Shown here piece by piece: positions 27,272 through 36,595 of a stretch of 64,000 nt of DNA. The stretch lies in the NCBI RefSeq assembly GCF_001445655.1, contig NZ_LNBE01000003.1:2090530-2154529 (forward strand), in the 5' to 3' direction. The stretch is from Streptomyces roseifaciens (GTDB lineage Bacteria; Actinomycetota; Actinomycetes; Streptomycetales; Streptomycetaceae). Made by a program: the position numbers and the translations under genes. Each line of letters starts with the position of its first letter. Within the stretch, counting starts at the first letter, position 1. The notes below the pieces were generated by a model. The model did not search any database. It was not told the origin of the DNA and worked only from the letters and a program-made list of their open reading frames with translations.

Positions 27272-28003
27272 TCAGCGCGCGAGCTCCTCGAGGATGAGGG
27301 GGCAGGTCTCGGTCGCCGCACGGCGGCCGAGGAAGACGTCGAGGTGGCCGTAGCCGGGCAGGACGTGCAGGCTGTCGCGGCCGGGGCGGTGGCGCTGCAG
27401 GAAGTCGAAGGTGCGCCGCCGGCTGTCGGCCAGGCAGGGGGTCACGCGGCTGATCAGCGGCGCCAGGTAGCCGATCTTGAAGGTCGACAAGCGGGGGACG
27501 ACGGGGTGCAGCGAGACCGCGTTGCTGACCACGGTGTCCACTTCGGGGAGCAGCCCGGCGGCCATGGCCATGGTGAACGACGTCGAACCCTGGCAGTGCA
27601 CGACGGCCTTGAGCCGGTCGGCGCCCGTGGCGTCGAGCACGTGGGCGACCGCGGCGGGATGGTCGTAGGCGGCGGCCTGGTCGAGGGTCCAGGGCACCGG
27701 GTCGAGGTCGATCGACGCGCGCCAGTTGAGCAGCCACACGTCCCAGCCGTCGTCGAGCAGGGCGTCGACGAAGGTGCGCGGCAGCGGCGGGCGGAAGAGT
27801 TCGGCGCGTACGCCTGCGCCGTGGACGACGATGACGGGTCCGCGGGTGGGCGGGTGGCGGCCCTGCACGTGGACGAGGGTGAGGGGCCGGCCGTCCAGTG
27901 CGGTCAGCGGCCGCACCTCGGTGATGTGGTCCCGGCGCGTGGTGGGCCGGGTGCGCCGGGTCGGCCGGTTCGTGCGCGGTGAGCGGGCCGGTGTGCCCGT
28001 CAT
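27272..28003 (-). CDS. alpha/beta hydrolase with Cys nucleophile, GMC-oxidoreductase operon
   Basis: A 243-residue alpha/beta-hydrolase. The oxyanion strand is PVIVVHGAGVRAELF, and the nucleophile elbow reads VVHCQGSTSF, so the residue at the usual Ser position is Cys. HGAG and the C-terminal LPGYGHLDVFLG (catalytic His) agree with the hydrolases found fused to or next to cholesterol-oxidase-type GMC enzymes. ATG 28003 overlaps the stop of the metallophosphoesterase gene in ATGA, so it is the third gene of a coupled operon. It probably hydrolyses an ester or lactone of a sterol-like or lipid substrate. Confidence 0.8.
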   Translation of the reverse strand: MTGTPARSPRTNRPTRRTRPTTRRDHITEVRPLTALDGRPLTLVHVQGRHPPTRGPVIVVHGAGVRAELFRPPLPRTFVDALLDDGWDVWLLNWRASIDLDPVPWTLDQAAAYDHPAAVAHVLDATGADRLKAVVHCQGSTSFTMAMAAGLLPEVDTVVSNAVSLHPVVPRLSTFKIGYLAPLISRVTPCLADSRRRTFDFLQRHRPGRDSLHVLPGYGHLDVFLGRRAATETCPLILEELAR

Positions 28004-29874
28004 GGTGGCTTCGCCTCCCGGGCGATCACGACGGGATCCTCGATCGGCCGTACGGGCGGCAGACGGTCGGGCACCGGGCGCTTGCCGCCGGCCGGGTCGT
28101 CCTCCAGGTGCCAGTCGCGGCAGACGCCGTCGAGCATCAGCGCGTGGAGGGTGAGGTCGCCGTCGGGGGCGATGTGCAGGCGCAGGAATCCCTTGTGGTC
28201 CTCGATGGACTGGCCCGACATCTGCCATTCGGCGACCGTGCCGTGGCGCGCCCAGAGCACCCACAGGGCGAAGGCCTCGGACCCCGCGGTCGCCCCGGCG
28301 GCCCCGGCGAGCAGGAGGCACAGCAACAGGACGGTCCACCCGGGCCAGGAGGACGGGAACGGCAGGGCGACGGCGGCGACCAGGACCCCGAGCGCGACCA
28401 CACCCTGCAGCAGGGCGGCGACCGCAGGCACGGGGGGAGCCGCGGAGCGGGCGAGGGAGGTGGTCTCGTGTCTGCGCTTGCGGACCAGCCGGGCGAGCCA
28501 GGGCAGTACGGTCAGCGCCGCCACGAGGGCCACGAGCATCGCGGCGAAGCGGAGGGCGTCCTCCCAGCCGGCGGCGCGCACGGCTTCGTCGGGCCGGATC
28601 GTGCCGCGGGCGAGCGCGAACACGAAACTGACGAGCAGGAAGAGGACGGCGTGCACGCCCGCGGCCAGTGCGCCGAAGCCCGGGTTGCGCCGGGGCGGCC
28701 AGCCGTGCGACCACGGGAAGGCGATGCGCCGGGCGATGCGGCGGGACTCCTCGGCCGTGGGGCAGGTGTCCTGTGCGAGCGCGAAGTCGACCGGTGGGCT
28801 GTCCTTCTCGCGCAGGTGGGACTCGCGGGGCGGCAGCGGCAGGTCGGCGGGCAGCCCGTGCGTGGAGGTCAGGTAGGCGCCGCCCAGTCCGCACGTGACG
28901 AGCTGGCGTCTGCGTGGGTCGGGCGGCAGCGCTGCGGCGGGACCGGGCGGGTCGGTGGGCAGCCGTTCGGCGTAACGCGCGTAGTGGTGTTTGTCGCCGG
29001 TCAGCCACAGCCGGACGGAGGCGCCCGTCGGCTCCCGCGCCCCCGTCTCCCGGTCGGTGACCCGGGTCCGGACGATGTTGCGGTCGAACCAGTGCAGGGA
29101 GTTGAAGGCGTCGGCGTCCTCCTGGGCGCTCTCGACCCAGGCGGGGGTGGCGGAGCACACGATCACTCCGTCGCCCGGCTGGAGGAGGGCGGACAGGTGG
29201 GTCTCGAAGTAGCGCAGCTGGGGGTCGTCCACGTAGGCGCCGAGCTGGCTGTCGAGGCCGACGAGCCACCAGCGCCGGGGCAGCCGGACGACGAAGTAGC
29301 TGCGGGTCTGGCGGGTGCGCCAGCCGCCGATGTCGCGCCGCTGGGCGAAGATGCGCAGGAAGGCGGTGAGGCCGTCGTACCAGTCGTGATTGCCGGGAAG
29401 GGCGACCATGAGCGGGCGGTCCTCCGCCGTCGGCAGGGCGGCGCGGTAGGGGCCCTTCATCCGGTTCTCGTAGGCGGTGGCCGATGCCACGGGGTACACC
29501 TCGTCGCCGCCGAGGACGAGCAGGGAGCCGCGCGGCAGCCGGGCCGGTGCGCTGCCGGGACGTTCGACGGCGGCCTCCTGCGCCGCCAGGGTCCAGGCGA
29601 CCGTGCCGGTCGCGTCGAAGCCGTCGCCGAGGTCGGCGGCGTAGTCGATCCAGATCTCCTGTGCGCCGGGGTCGCCGAGGGGCGCGTGCAGGGGCTCGGC
29701 GTCGAGGGCTCCTTGGATCTCCCGCTTGTCGAGGTAGCCGGCGAGGGTGAGGGCCAGGACGACCTTGCCGGCGGTCCGGGCCAGCTCGTGGGGCGCCAGC
29801 CAGCGCACCTGTTCCTGCGGCACGAAGGGCAGCTGGAGCTCCTCGGCGTGCTTGCGCAGCTCACGGGCCTTCAT
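28000..29874 (-). CDS. membrane-associated calcineurin-like metallophosphoesterase
   Basis: A 624-residue protein. The N-terminal half is a calcineurin-type phosphoesterase with metal motifs LVLGGDEVYP, LPGNHDWYDG and LTGDKHHYARY. The C-terminal half contains about four transmembrane segments (residues about 400-540) and then a soluble tail containing GQSIEDHKGFLRLHI. The start is ATG 29874, overlapping the GMC oxidoreductase stop in ATGA. A longer in-frame start lacks support. It is the middle gene of the operon with the GMC oxidoreductase and the hydrolase. Its substrate is unknown. The membrane part suggests a lipid phosphate or envelope-linked phosphodiester. Confidence 0.82.
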   Translation of the reverse strand: MKARELRKHAEELQLPFVPQEQVRWLAPHELARTAGKVVLALTLAGYLDKREIQGALDAEPLHAPLGDPGAQEIWIDYAADLGDGFDATGTVAWTLAAQEAAVERPGSAPARLPRGSLLVLGGDEVYPVASATAYENRMKGPYRAALPTAEDRPLMVALPGNHDWYDGLTAFLRIFAQRRDIGGWRTRQTRSYFVVRLPRRWWLVGLDSQLGAYVDDPQLRYFETHLSALLQPGDGVIVCSATPAWVESAQEDADAFNSLHWFDRNIVRTRVTDRETGAREPTGASVRLWLTGDKHHYARYAERLPTDPPGPAAALPPDPRRRQLVTCGLGGAYLTSTHGLPADLPLPPRESHLREKDSPPVDFALAQDTCPTAEESRRIARRIAFPWSHGWPPRRNPGFGALAAGVHAVLFLLVSFVFALARGTIRPDEAVRAAGWEDALRFAAMLVALVAALTVLPWLARLVRKRRHETTSLARSAAPPVPAVAALLQGVVALGVLVAAVALPFPSSWPGWTVLLLCLLLAGAAGATAGSEAFALWVLWARHGTVAEWQMSGQSIEDHKGFLRLHIAPDGDLTLHALMLDGVCRDWHLEDDPAGGKRPVPDRLPPVRPIEDPVVIAREAKPP

Positions 29875-32348
29875 GCCGGCTCCCCGGGCGGCGGTCGCAG
29901 GTGGGAGCCGTAGACGTCCCACAACTCGCCCAGGAACAGGCGGCCGAAGCGTTCCAGTGCGCGTGCGGGGTGCGGGCCGGTGGCGCGGAACGTCGTCAGC
30001 TGCTGGACGAAGTCCGCGGGACGGATGGTGAGGACGCCCGCACCGAGCACCGCGGCGGTGGCGTCGCCGTCCGGCTGTACGTGTCCGGCGAGCAGGCGGA
30101 CGTAGAGGGTGGTGGTGTCGGGCCAGACGTCGGTGCCGGGGTCGTCGTGGATGTCCTTGCGGCCGACGAGAGTGAGCGGGCCGCGGCCGGGGGCGCGCAG
30201 GTGCAGGCGGTAGAGCATGCGGCGCCGGGTGGGGTCGTCGTCCCGGGTGAAGAGGTTGAACCAGCCGTGTTCCACCGGCAGACGGCCGCCGAGGACGTCG
30301 CAGTCCGCGTGGCCCGCGACGGTGGCGGGGTGCGCCGGGTCGTCGACGAAGCGGTCGACGTCGTGGGCGGTGACGGTGAGCCGGAACGCCAGCTGCTGTT
30401 TCCGCTGCCGGCCCAGGTCGCGCCCCTGGCCGGGGTCGTCGACGTCGAGCGCGGCGTGGCCCTTCATCTCCTCGGTGAAGGAGAGGCTGGTCGGCCGCTC
30501 ACCGCCGGCGGGCGCGGGCTTGGGGACCTCCTCGACGGTCATGCCGGGCGGTACGAACACCTCGGGAGGCAGGTCGGCGGGCGCCTCGGTGGGTACGTCG
30601 GCGGGCATCTCGGCGGCCGAGTGCGGGCCGGGGCCCTGCTCGAGGATGCGGTCGCAGGCGCGGTCGGCGAACGCCGCGATCGTCAGGGAGGGGTTGGCGC
30701 CCACCGGGCCGGGCAGCGCGGCGCCGTCGAGCACGTACAGGCCCGGGAGGCCGAAGACCTCGCCGAAGGAGTCGCAGACGCCCTCGGCGGGGTGGCGGCC
30801 CATCGGGGCGCCGCCCAGCGGGTGCACGGTGATCACCCGGTGGGACCACCACAAGGGGTTGTCGCGGAACTCCGCGCCCAGCTCCTCGCCCAGGTCGCGC
30901 ATGACCGACCGGACGCGCTCGAAGTAGTGCAGCGAGGTCTGTGTGGTCCAGTCGATGTCGAGGTGGCCGCGGCGCAGGCTCATCCGGCCGTCGGGCACGT
31001 CGCGGCCCATGCCGAGGAGCGGCAGCGACGCGTCGGAGAACTCGGCCGGACCCAGCAGCAGGGACAGCTGACGGCCGATGTTGCTCTGCGGGTCGTGCCC
31101 CAGCCGCGCCCGCAGCCGGTGCAGGGCGAAGGCGAGCGCGCGGCGGACGCTTCCGGGCATCTGCGCCGCCTCGCTGAGCCAGTCGGCGAACGTGGGGTAG
31201 CCCGCGTCCTGGATGTAGAAGCCGCGCCCCGACGAGCCGTCCTCGTCGAGCTCGTCGCCGACGCGGACGGCGGTGGTGATGACCGTCCCGGTGCTGCTCT
31301 GCACCCGTCGCGGCCTGCGAGGGCCGTCGCCGTCGCCGTCGGTGGCGTGGAGCAGCAGTCCGAGCAGGTCGCCGTTGCCGCAGAACCGGGTGCCCAGGGC
31401 GCTGCTGATGCCGCGCAGTGCGGCGCGGTTGCGCAGCAGCAGGTACGTCGAGCCGAAGGTGCCGGCCGCGAGCACCAGCCGGCGGCAGACGATCCGGTGG
31501 ACGGGGAGCTTGTCGGTGGCGGTGGGACGGCCTTCGCGGCCGGGCTCGTGGACGACGTATTGGACCTCGTAGCCGCCGCCGGGGCGGGGCGCGAAGCCGC
31601 GCACCTCGCAGCGGGTGCGGATGTCGGCGCCGTGGTGCCGGGCGGCCGACAGGTAGGTGTGGTCGAGCGTGTTCTTGGAGCCGAAGTTGCAGCCGACGTC
31701 GCATTCGCCGCACATCCGGCAGGTGCTGCGCGGCAGGTCGTGGAGGTTGCCGTAGGAGGGTTCGGCGATCTGCGCGCCGGGGACGGGCGCCGCGCCGGGG
31801 CGGGGAGCGAAGGAGACCGCGAGCGGCGGCCGCCACACGGACAGGCCGAGACGGCCCGCGGCCTCGTGCATCGCGACGGTCTTGGGCGTGTCGGTGTAGG
31901 GGTACGGGGTGGCGCCGAGCATGTCCTCGACCCGGTCGTAGTGCGCGTCGAGGTCGCCCCGGCTCAGCGGCCAGTTCTCGTAACCGCCGCCCGGCAGCGG
32001 TGACTCGTGTACGAACCAGCGTTCGTCCTTGCGCAGCAGGACGTTGGCGTAGATGAGCGAGCCGCCGCCCAGGCCGCTGGAGACGACGCCTTCCAGGCCG
32101 CGGAAGGACCAGATGTCGAAGAGGCCCTGCATGCCCGCGCTCGGGTCCCAGAAGTTGCGGGACATACCGGCCGGGGTGCGGGGGAAACTGCCGGGCGGGT
32201 AGGGCTTGCCCCGCTCCAGCACGACCACGGACCGGCCGCCTTCGGCGAGGCGGCACGCGGTGACCGAACCCCCGAAGCCCGAGCCGACGACCACGACGTC
32301 GGCGGTCTCTACGGCTGATCGACTCAGGAGCCGGTCGTCTGCTGCCAT
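29871..32348 (-). CDS. GMC-family oxidoreductase, cholesterol-oxidase-like
   Basis: An 825-residue FAD enzyme. The N-terminal dinucleotide fold is VVVVGSGFGGSVTACRLAEGG. The characteristic Cys-rich segment RMCGECDVGCNFGSKNTLD is shared with cholesterol-oxidase-like GMC proteins, and the C-terminal active-site region includes VHPLGGAPMGRH (His) and GANPSLTI. After residue about 580 there is an extra 240-residue domain, not part of the classic fold, containing FRLTVTAHDVDRFVDDPAH. There is no signal peptide. ATG 32348 follows GGGAG. It heads an operon with the metallophosphoesterase and hydrolase. It is expected to oxidise a secondary alcohol on a sterol or other large lipid. Confidence 0.87.
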   Translation of the reverse strand: MAADDRLLSRSAVETADVVVVGSGFGGSVTACRLAEGGRSVVVLERGKPYPPGSFPRTPAGMSRNFWDPSAGMQGLFDIWSFRGLEGVVSSGLGGGSLIYANVLLRKDERWFVHESPLPGGGYENWPLSRGDLDAHYDRVEDMLGATPYPYTDTPKTVAMHEAAGRLGLSVWRPPLAVSFAPRPGAAPVPGAQIAEPSYGNLHDLPRSTCRMCGECDVGCNFGSKNTLDHTYLSAARHHGADIRTRCEVRGFAPRPGGGYEVQYVVHEPGREGRPTATDKLPVHRIVCRRLVLAAGTFGSTYLLLRNRAALRGISSALGTRFCGNGDLLGLLLHATDGDGDGPRRPRRVQSSTGTVITTAVRVGDELDEDGSSGRGFYIQDAGYPTFADWLSEAAQMPGSVRRALAFALHRLRARLGHDPQSNIGRQLSLLLGPAEFSDASLPLLGMGRDVPDGRMSLRRGHLDIDWTTQTSLHYFERVRSVMRDLGEELGAEFRDNPLWWSHRVITVHPLGGAPMGRHPAEGVCDSFGEVFGLPGLYVLDGAALPGPVGANPSLTIAAFADRACDRILEQGPGPHSAAEMPADVPTEAPADLPPEVFVPPGMTVEEVPKPAPAGGERPTSLSFTEEMKGHAALDVDDPGQGRDLGRQRKQQLAFRLTVTAHDVDRFVDDPAHPATVAGHADCDVLGGRLPVEHGWFNLFTRDDDPTRRRMLYRLHLRAPGRGPLTLVGRKDIHDDPGTDVWPDTTTLYVRLLAGHVQPDGDATAAVLGAGVLTIRPADFVQQLTTFRATGPHPARALERFGRLFLGELWDVYGSHLRPPPGEPA

Positions 32349-32491
32349 CGGTGCTCCCTTGCGGGGCTCCTCCGAAAGGCCTGCGGGAATCTGAAGGGCC
32401 TCTAGGGCAATCTTCGCGCCGGGGAAACAACCGGGCAAATCGTGGTAGGAGCCCTGCCCAAGGGTGTGAGCGCGTCCCTGCGTCGTGCCCT

Positions 32492-33016
32492 TCAGGCGCG
32501 GGGCCCGCGGAGGGCGGCGACCCGGGCGCCGGCGGCGAGCAGCGTCGCGGCGGCGACGCACCCGGACGTCAAGGCCGCCGTCACCATGTCCGCGACCAGG
32601 AGCAGCGTGACGGCCAGGGCGGACGCGGTGACCGTCCCGAGGAGGCTCCAGGTGAGGAAGGCCCGCCGGGAGGGCCCGGCGCCGGGAGCCGGCGGGGCCG
32701 GGTGCAGCGCCGCCCAGCAGGCCTCCGTCTCCCGCCGTTCCCGGGCGAGGTGCGCGCGGGCCCGGGACCGCAGCAGGGCCCCTGCCACGGCCCCGCCGCC
32801 CGCCACGGCGCACAGTGCCTGCCACGGTGCCGGGCCGAACAGCAGCAGGGCGACCGTGGCGAGGGCCGCCCACCCGGTCACGCAGGCCCGGGCGGCGAGC
32901 CGCCCGGAGCGCGGGCGGTCGTCGCCCGCCCGCAGGTCCGCGACGGCGGGCAGGTACCAGGCACTGCCCGCCAGGGTGACCGCCGTCGCTCCGACTGCCA
33001 GGACGATGTGGGACAT
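32492..33016 (-). CDS. small integral membrane protein, unknown
   Basis: A 174-residue protein with four to five hydrophobic segments (about residues 3-25, 45-62, 66-82, 117-140, 145-165) separated by short Arg-rich loops. ATG 33016 has GAGGAG upstream. It follows the cytochrome oxidase subunit I gene by 72 bp on the same strand and is probably cotranscribed with it. No family motif was recognised. A role in oxidase assembly or the redox unit is only an inference from position. The 143-bp stretch to the GMC gene has no further gene. Confidence 0.7.
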   Translation of the reverse strand: MSHIVLAVGATAVTLAGSAWYLPAVADLRAGDDRPRSGRLAARACVTGWAALATVALLLFGPAPWQALCAVAGGGAVAGALLRSRARAHLARERRETEACWAALHPAPPAPGAGPSRRAFLTWSLLGTVTASALAVTLLLVADMVTAALTSGCVAAATLLAAGARVAALRGPRA

Positions 33017-33088
33017 GCGCTTTCTCCTCGGAGGGTTTCCACGGGACGCGGCAGGCGGAAGGGGAGGGAAGGGGCGTGGAGAGGAGGC

Positions 33089-34771
33089 TCAGTGCTGAGC
33101 CGGCTCCAGCGCGGCGACTTCGGGGTGGTGCAGGTCGAACGCCGGGGACTCGGAGCGCACGCGCGGCAGGCTGCGGAAGTTGTGCCGCGGCGGCGGGCAG
33201 GAGGTGGCCCACTCCAGCGAGCGGCCGTAGCCCCACGGGTCGTCGACCTCGACCTTCTTGCCGTACTTGGCCGTCTTCCAGACGTTGTAGAAGAACGGCA
33301 GGAAGGACAGGCCAAGCAGGAACGAGCCGATCGTGGAGACCGTGTTGAGCGCGGTGAAGCCGTCGGCGGTGAGGTAGTCGGCGTACCTGCGGGGCATCCC
33401 CTCGGCGCCCAGCCAGTGCTGGACCAGGAACGTGGCGTGGAAGCCCACCGTGAGGGTCCAGAAGGTGATCTTGCCGAGCTTCTCGTCCAGCATCCTGCCC
33501 GTGAACTTCGGCCACCAGAAGTGGAATCCGGCGAACATCGCGTAGACGACCGTGCCGAAGAGCGTGTAGTGGAAGTGCGCGACGACGAAGTACGAGTCGG
33601 AGACGTGGAAGTCCAGCGGGGGCGAGGCCAGGATGACACCGGTCAGGCCGCCGAAGACGAACGTGACCAGGAACCCGGTGGCCCACAGCATCGGGGTCTC
33701 GAAGGACAGCGAGCCCTTCCACATCGTGCCGATCCAGTTGAGGAACTTCACACCGGTCGGCACCGCGATCAGGAAGGTCATGAAGGCGAAGAACGGCAGC
33801 AGCACACCACCGGTCACGTACATGTGGTGCGCCCACACCGTCACCGACAGACCCGCGATCGAGATCGTGGCCGCGATCAGACCCCAGTAGCCGAACATCG
33901 GCTTGCGGGAGAAGACCGGGACGACCTCGGAGACGATGCCGAAGAACGGCAGCGCCAGGACGTAGACCTCCGGGTGGCCGAAGAACCAGAACAGGTGCTG
34001 CCACAGCAGGGCGCCGCCGTTGGCCGGGTCGAAGACGTGCGAGCCGAACTTGCGGTCCATCTCCAGGGCGAACAGCGCGGCCGCCAGAACGGGGAAGACC
34101 AGCAGGATGAGCAGGGCCGTCAGCAGCACGTTCCAGGTGAAGATCGGCATCCGGAACATCGTCATGCCGGGCGCGCGCATGCAGATGATCGTGGTGATGA
34201 AGTTGACGGCGCCCAGGATGGAGCCGAAGCCGGACAGGGCCACTCCCATGATCCACATGTCGGCGCCGACCCCGGGGGAGTGCACCGAGTCCGACAGCGG
34301 CGCATACGCGAACCAGCCGAAGTCCGCCGCGCCCTGAGGGGTGAGGAAGCCTGCCGCCGCTATCAGGGAGCCGAACAGGAAGAGCCAGTAGGCGAGCATG
34401 TTCAGCCGGGGGAACGCCACGTCGGGCGCGCCGATCTGCAGCGGCATGATCCAGTTCGCGAAACCGGTGAACAGCGGCATCGCGAACAGCAGCAGCATCA
34501 CCGAGCCGTGCATCGTGAACGCCTGGTTGAACTGCTCGTTCGACATGATCTGCGTGCCGGGACGGGCGAGTTCCGCCCGCATCAGCAGGGCCATGAGGCC
34601 GCCGACGATGAAGAACACGAACGCCGAGACGAGATAGAGCGTTCCGATCTTCTTGTGGTCGGTGGTCGTCAGCCACTCCACCATCGGGCTGCGGGGAGCC
34701 TTGACGGCTCCTGCACCGACCACGGGATGCCCGCCCACGGGCTCCCTGCCCTTCGTACCCACCGTGTCCAC
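33089..34771 (-). CDS. ctaD: cytochrome c oxidase subunit I (aa3 type)
   Basis: A 560-residue haem-copper oxidase subunit I with about 12 transmembrane helices. Key ligands are visible: haem a His in [12 protein letters not shown], the CuB His-Tyr motif [11 protein letters not shown], the CuB His pair in [10 protein letters not shown] and the haem a/a3 His pair in [10 protein letters not shown]. The start is GTG 34771 with GGAGG upstream. In Streptomyces the main ctaD is in a cluster with ctaC, ctaE and qcr genes. Here no other oxidase subunit is nearby, so this is probably a second copy, placed with VKOR and SLOG-like genes in a redox-stress unit. Confidence 0.95.
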   Translation of the reverse strand: MDTVGTKGREPVGGHPVVGAGAVKAPRSPMVEWLTTTDHKKIGTLYLVSAFVFFIVGGLMALLMRAELARPGTQIMSNEQFNQAFTMHGSVMLLLFAMPLFTGFANWIMPLQIGAPDVAFPRLNMLAYWLFLFGSLIAAAGFLTPQGAADFGWFAYAPLSDSVHSPGVGADMWIMGVALSGFGSILGAVNFITTIICMRAPGMTMFRMPIFTWNVLLTALLILLVFPVLAAALFALEMDRKFGSHVFDPANGGALLWQHLFWFFGHPEVYVLALPFFGIVSEVVPVFSRKPMFGYWGLIAATISIAGLSVTVWAHHMYVTGGVLLPFFAFMTFLIAVPTGVKFLNWIGTMWKGSLSFETPMLWATGFLVTFVFGGLTGVILASPPLDFHVSDSYFVVAHFHYTLFGTVVYAMFAGFHFWWPKFTGRMLDEKLGKITFWTLTVGFHATFLVQHWLGAEGMPRRYADYLTADGFTALNTVSTIGSFLLGLSFLPFFYNVWKTAKYGKKVEVDDPWGYGRSLEWATSCPPPRHNFRSLPRVRSESPAFDLHHPEVAALEPAQH

Positions 34772-34926
34772 CGGTCGCGGACCTCCGCTCTTGTGTTGCT
34801 GAAGACGACGGCGGGGAAGGGCTCCGTGTGAGGCGAGAGCCGTTGCTCTTCCCGGCCGCCGTCACATGATCAACGGGAGGGGAGGGGCGGCGGATGAGCC
34901 GGAAGGGCCTTCGCGCGTGGGCCGTT

Positions 34927-34994
34927 GGTCCCGGTGTGGTCCCGGGTGTGGTCCCGGTGTGGTCCCGGGTGTGGTCCCTGTGCGGTCCCGGGTG
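34927..34994. repeat. imperfect tandem repeat of GGTGTGGTCCCG
   Basis: About five copies of a 12/13-bp unit alternate to give a 25-bp period, then decay toward 35030. The array occupies the 256-bp interval between the VKOR stop (35028) and the ctaD start (34771), so it would lie in a leader or spacer RNA. Otherwise I see no gene there. Confidence 0.75.
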
Positions 34995-35027
34995 TCGTCT
35001 CGGCGTGGCCCTCGTGTGCGGTCCCGG

Positions 35028-35729
35028 TCAGAGCAGGGACTGCCAGTAGGACCAGAACCGGGCCGCAACGAGAAGGGCGATGAGGAGATACCAGGTCACC
35101 GGTACCGCCCAGGGGAACTCCAGTAGCCCAATCACCAGCCGGCGGGGCGCCGGGACGATGCCGTGCCTGAGATTGTGCAGGGTGGTGCACCAGAACATGG
35201 CGATGGTGGCGACCCAGGCCAGGACGCACCACAGGCACAGCGCGCCGATGGAGTACAGCGCCTGGACCATCAGCCACATGCAGAAGCCCGTACCGGCCAG
35301 AGTGCCCAGGTTCAGGCCGATCCAGTACCAGCGGCGGTGGCGCGCCCCGGCCAGCAGACCGAAGCCGATGACGGTCACGGCCCCGTAGCCGGCCAGACCC
35401 AGCAGCGGGTTGGCGAAGCCGAACACCGACGCCTGCGGGCTGCTCATCACGCTCGTGCACGAGAGCACCGGGTTGATGCTGCACGCCGGCCGGAAGCCCG
35501 GGTCCTCCAGGAGCCGGAACTTGTCGACGGTGATGACGAAGGAGGCGAGCAGACCCAGTGCGCCGGAGACGGCCAGTATCCAGGCGGTGGCGCGTCCGGC
35601 GGCGCCGGGCGGGGCGTCTGCCGCTCGGGACCGTGCGCCGTCCGGCCGGGCGCCCTCTCCCCCTCCCTGCTCCGCGTCCTTGGCCTGTGCGCTTGCGGTC
35701 CCCGCCAGGTCAACCGATCGGCTGGTCAT
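35028..35729 (-). CDS. vitamin K epoxide reductase (VKOR) family protein
   Basis: A 233-residue membrane protein with four to five transmembrane segments after a 45-residue Ala/Gly-rich cytosolic head. It has the two VKOR Cys pairs: one in the loop FRPACSINPVLSCTSVM and the redox CxxC in IGALCLWCVLAW. VKOR proteins regenerate periplasmic thiol oxidases using quinone, a DsbB-like role. ATG 35729 overlaps the upstream SLOG-like gene in ATGA. No DsbA-like partner is adjacent. The neighbours (oxidase subunit, SLOG-like sensor) point to control of envelope redox and respiration. Confidence 0.9.
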   Translation of the reverse strand: MTSRSVDLAGTASAQAKDAEQGGGEGARPDGARSRAADAPPGAAGRATAWILAVSGALGLLASFVITVDKFRLLEDPGFRPACSINPVLSCTSVMSSPQASVFGFANPLLGLAGYGAVTVIGFGLLAGARHRRWYWIGLNLGTLAGTGFCMWLMVQALYSIGALCLWCVLAWVATIAMFWCTTLHNLRHGIVPAPRRLVIGLLEFPWAVPVTWYLLIALLVAARFWSYWQSLL

Positions 35730-36241
35730 ACGCGTTGTTCTCCTGTCTCTTGCCGCTCCGGCCTCGGGCCGCCGGGCTCGCGGACGGCGCTGGTCGGCCA
35801 GAAGACCGTCACCGGGATGCCGCGGGCCCGGGCGAAGGCCACGAGGTGCGCCGTGGCGTCCCGTCCGTCGGACGGCGAGCCATCCCAGACCGCCACCACG
35901 TGCCTGCAGGACCTGATCAGCTGCTCGTCGGCGCTCACGGAGGCGTCCCGGTCGGCCGGGTCGTACGGCAGCAGCCGTACGTGCTCGGCCAGGACCAGCA
36001 GCTCACCGGCCGCCACGCGGTCGCGCGGGGGAAGCGCGCCGGCACCCGGCGCCGGTGCGGGCAGCAACACGACGAGCTTGCGGCCCGCCTTGCGCACGGC
36101 CCGGCCCGCCACCACGGGCAGGCCCGCTCCGGCGCGGACGAGCACCGACGTCCCCGTGGTGCAGCGCTCCAGCAGCTCGCACAGATCGGCTGCGAGCGAG
36201 GTGCCCGCGTCCAGGTCCCGGTGCCCCACCACAGCGATCAC
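35726..36241 (-). CDS. SLOG-like Rossmann protein
   Basis: A 171-residue single-domain protein with a Rossmann-like core. It begins MIAVVGHRDLDAG, contains ASVSADEQLIRSCRHVVAVWDG and ends ARARGIPVTVFWP. These features fit the SLOG superfamily, which binds nucleotide-derived ligands. Its function here is unknown. It overlaps the VKOR start in ATGA and heads the leftward redox unit. Palindromes 148-198 bp upstream of its start may regulate it. Confidence in the fold assignment is moderate because there is no strictly diagnostic residue. Confidence 0.65.
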   Translation of the reverse strand: MIAVVGHRDLDAGTSLAADLCELLERCTTGTSVLVRAGAGLPVVAGRAVRKAGRKLVVLLPAPAPGAGALPPRDRVAAGELLVLAEHVRLLPYDPADRDASVSADEQLIRSCRHVVAVWDGSPSDGRDATAHLVAFARARGIPVTVFWPTSAVREPGGPRPERQETGEQRV

Positions 36242-36388
36242 CCGTCGACTCCGTTCGGTCTCGTCACACCCTCGGCACGTGGTGCGCGCCGGGTGTGCCC
36301 GCCCGCCTCCCGGGAACCGGGCCGCCGATGCAGGGACGGCACACCCGGCCGCCCCGCCAGAAGATCGTCAGGGACACCGGTACGGAAA

Positions 36389-36439
36389 GGGCCGAACGGC
36401 CCCTGACTCCGGGGCCGGTGGGGCACGGGGCCGGCCCCG
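36389..36439. promoter_or_regulatory. two GGGCC-type palindromes upstream of the redox unit
   Basis: GGGCCG-AA-CGGCCC (36389-36402) and CGGGGCCGGCCCCG (36426-36439) lie in the 354-bp gap 36242-36595. The first resembles, from memory, the DevR/OsdR dormancy-regulator box of actinomycetes. A role in hypoxia or redox control would fit the SLOG-VKOR-ctaD genes. I found no convincing gene in the gap. Confidence 0.45.
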
Positions 36440-36595
36440 GACCCTTATGGAGTCGCGCAAGGCTCCGCTCACCTGCGAGGGTGTCCGTCATGAACACTGA
36501 GCCGAGCGGCCCGGCCCGCAGCGACCCGATCTCTCGCGGTGCGGCGCCCACGGGACCCAGGGGCGCCGCACCACCTGCACGCTCCCGAGTGCCGC

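Noticed and set aside
34862..35070. Repeat-encoded Gly-Thr-Thr-Pro peptides in the VKOR-ctaD spacer.
   Set aside because: They are translations of the GGTGTGGTCCCG repeat with no start signal or conserved pattern.
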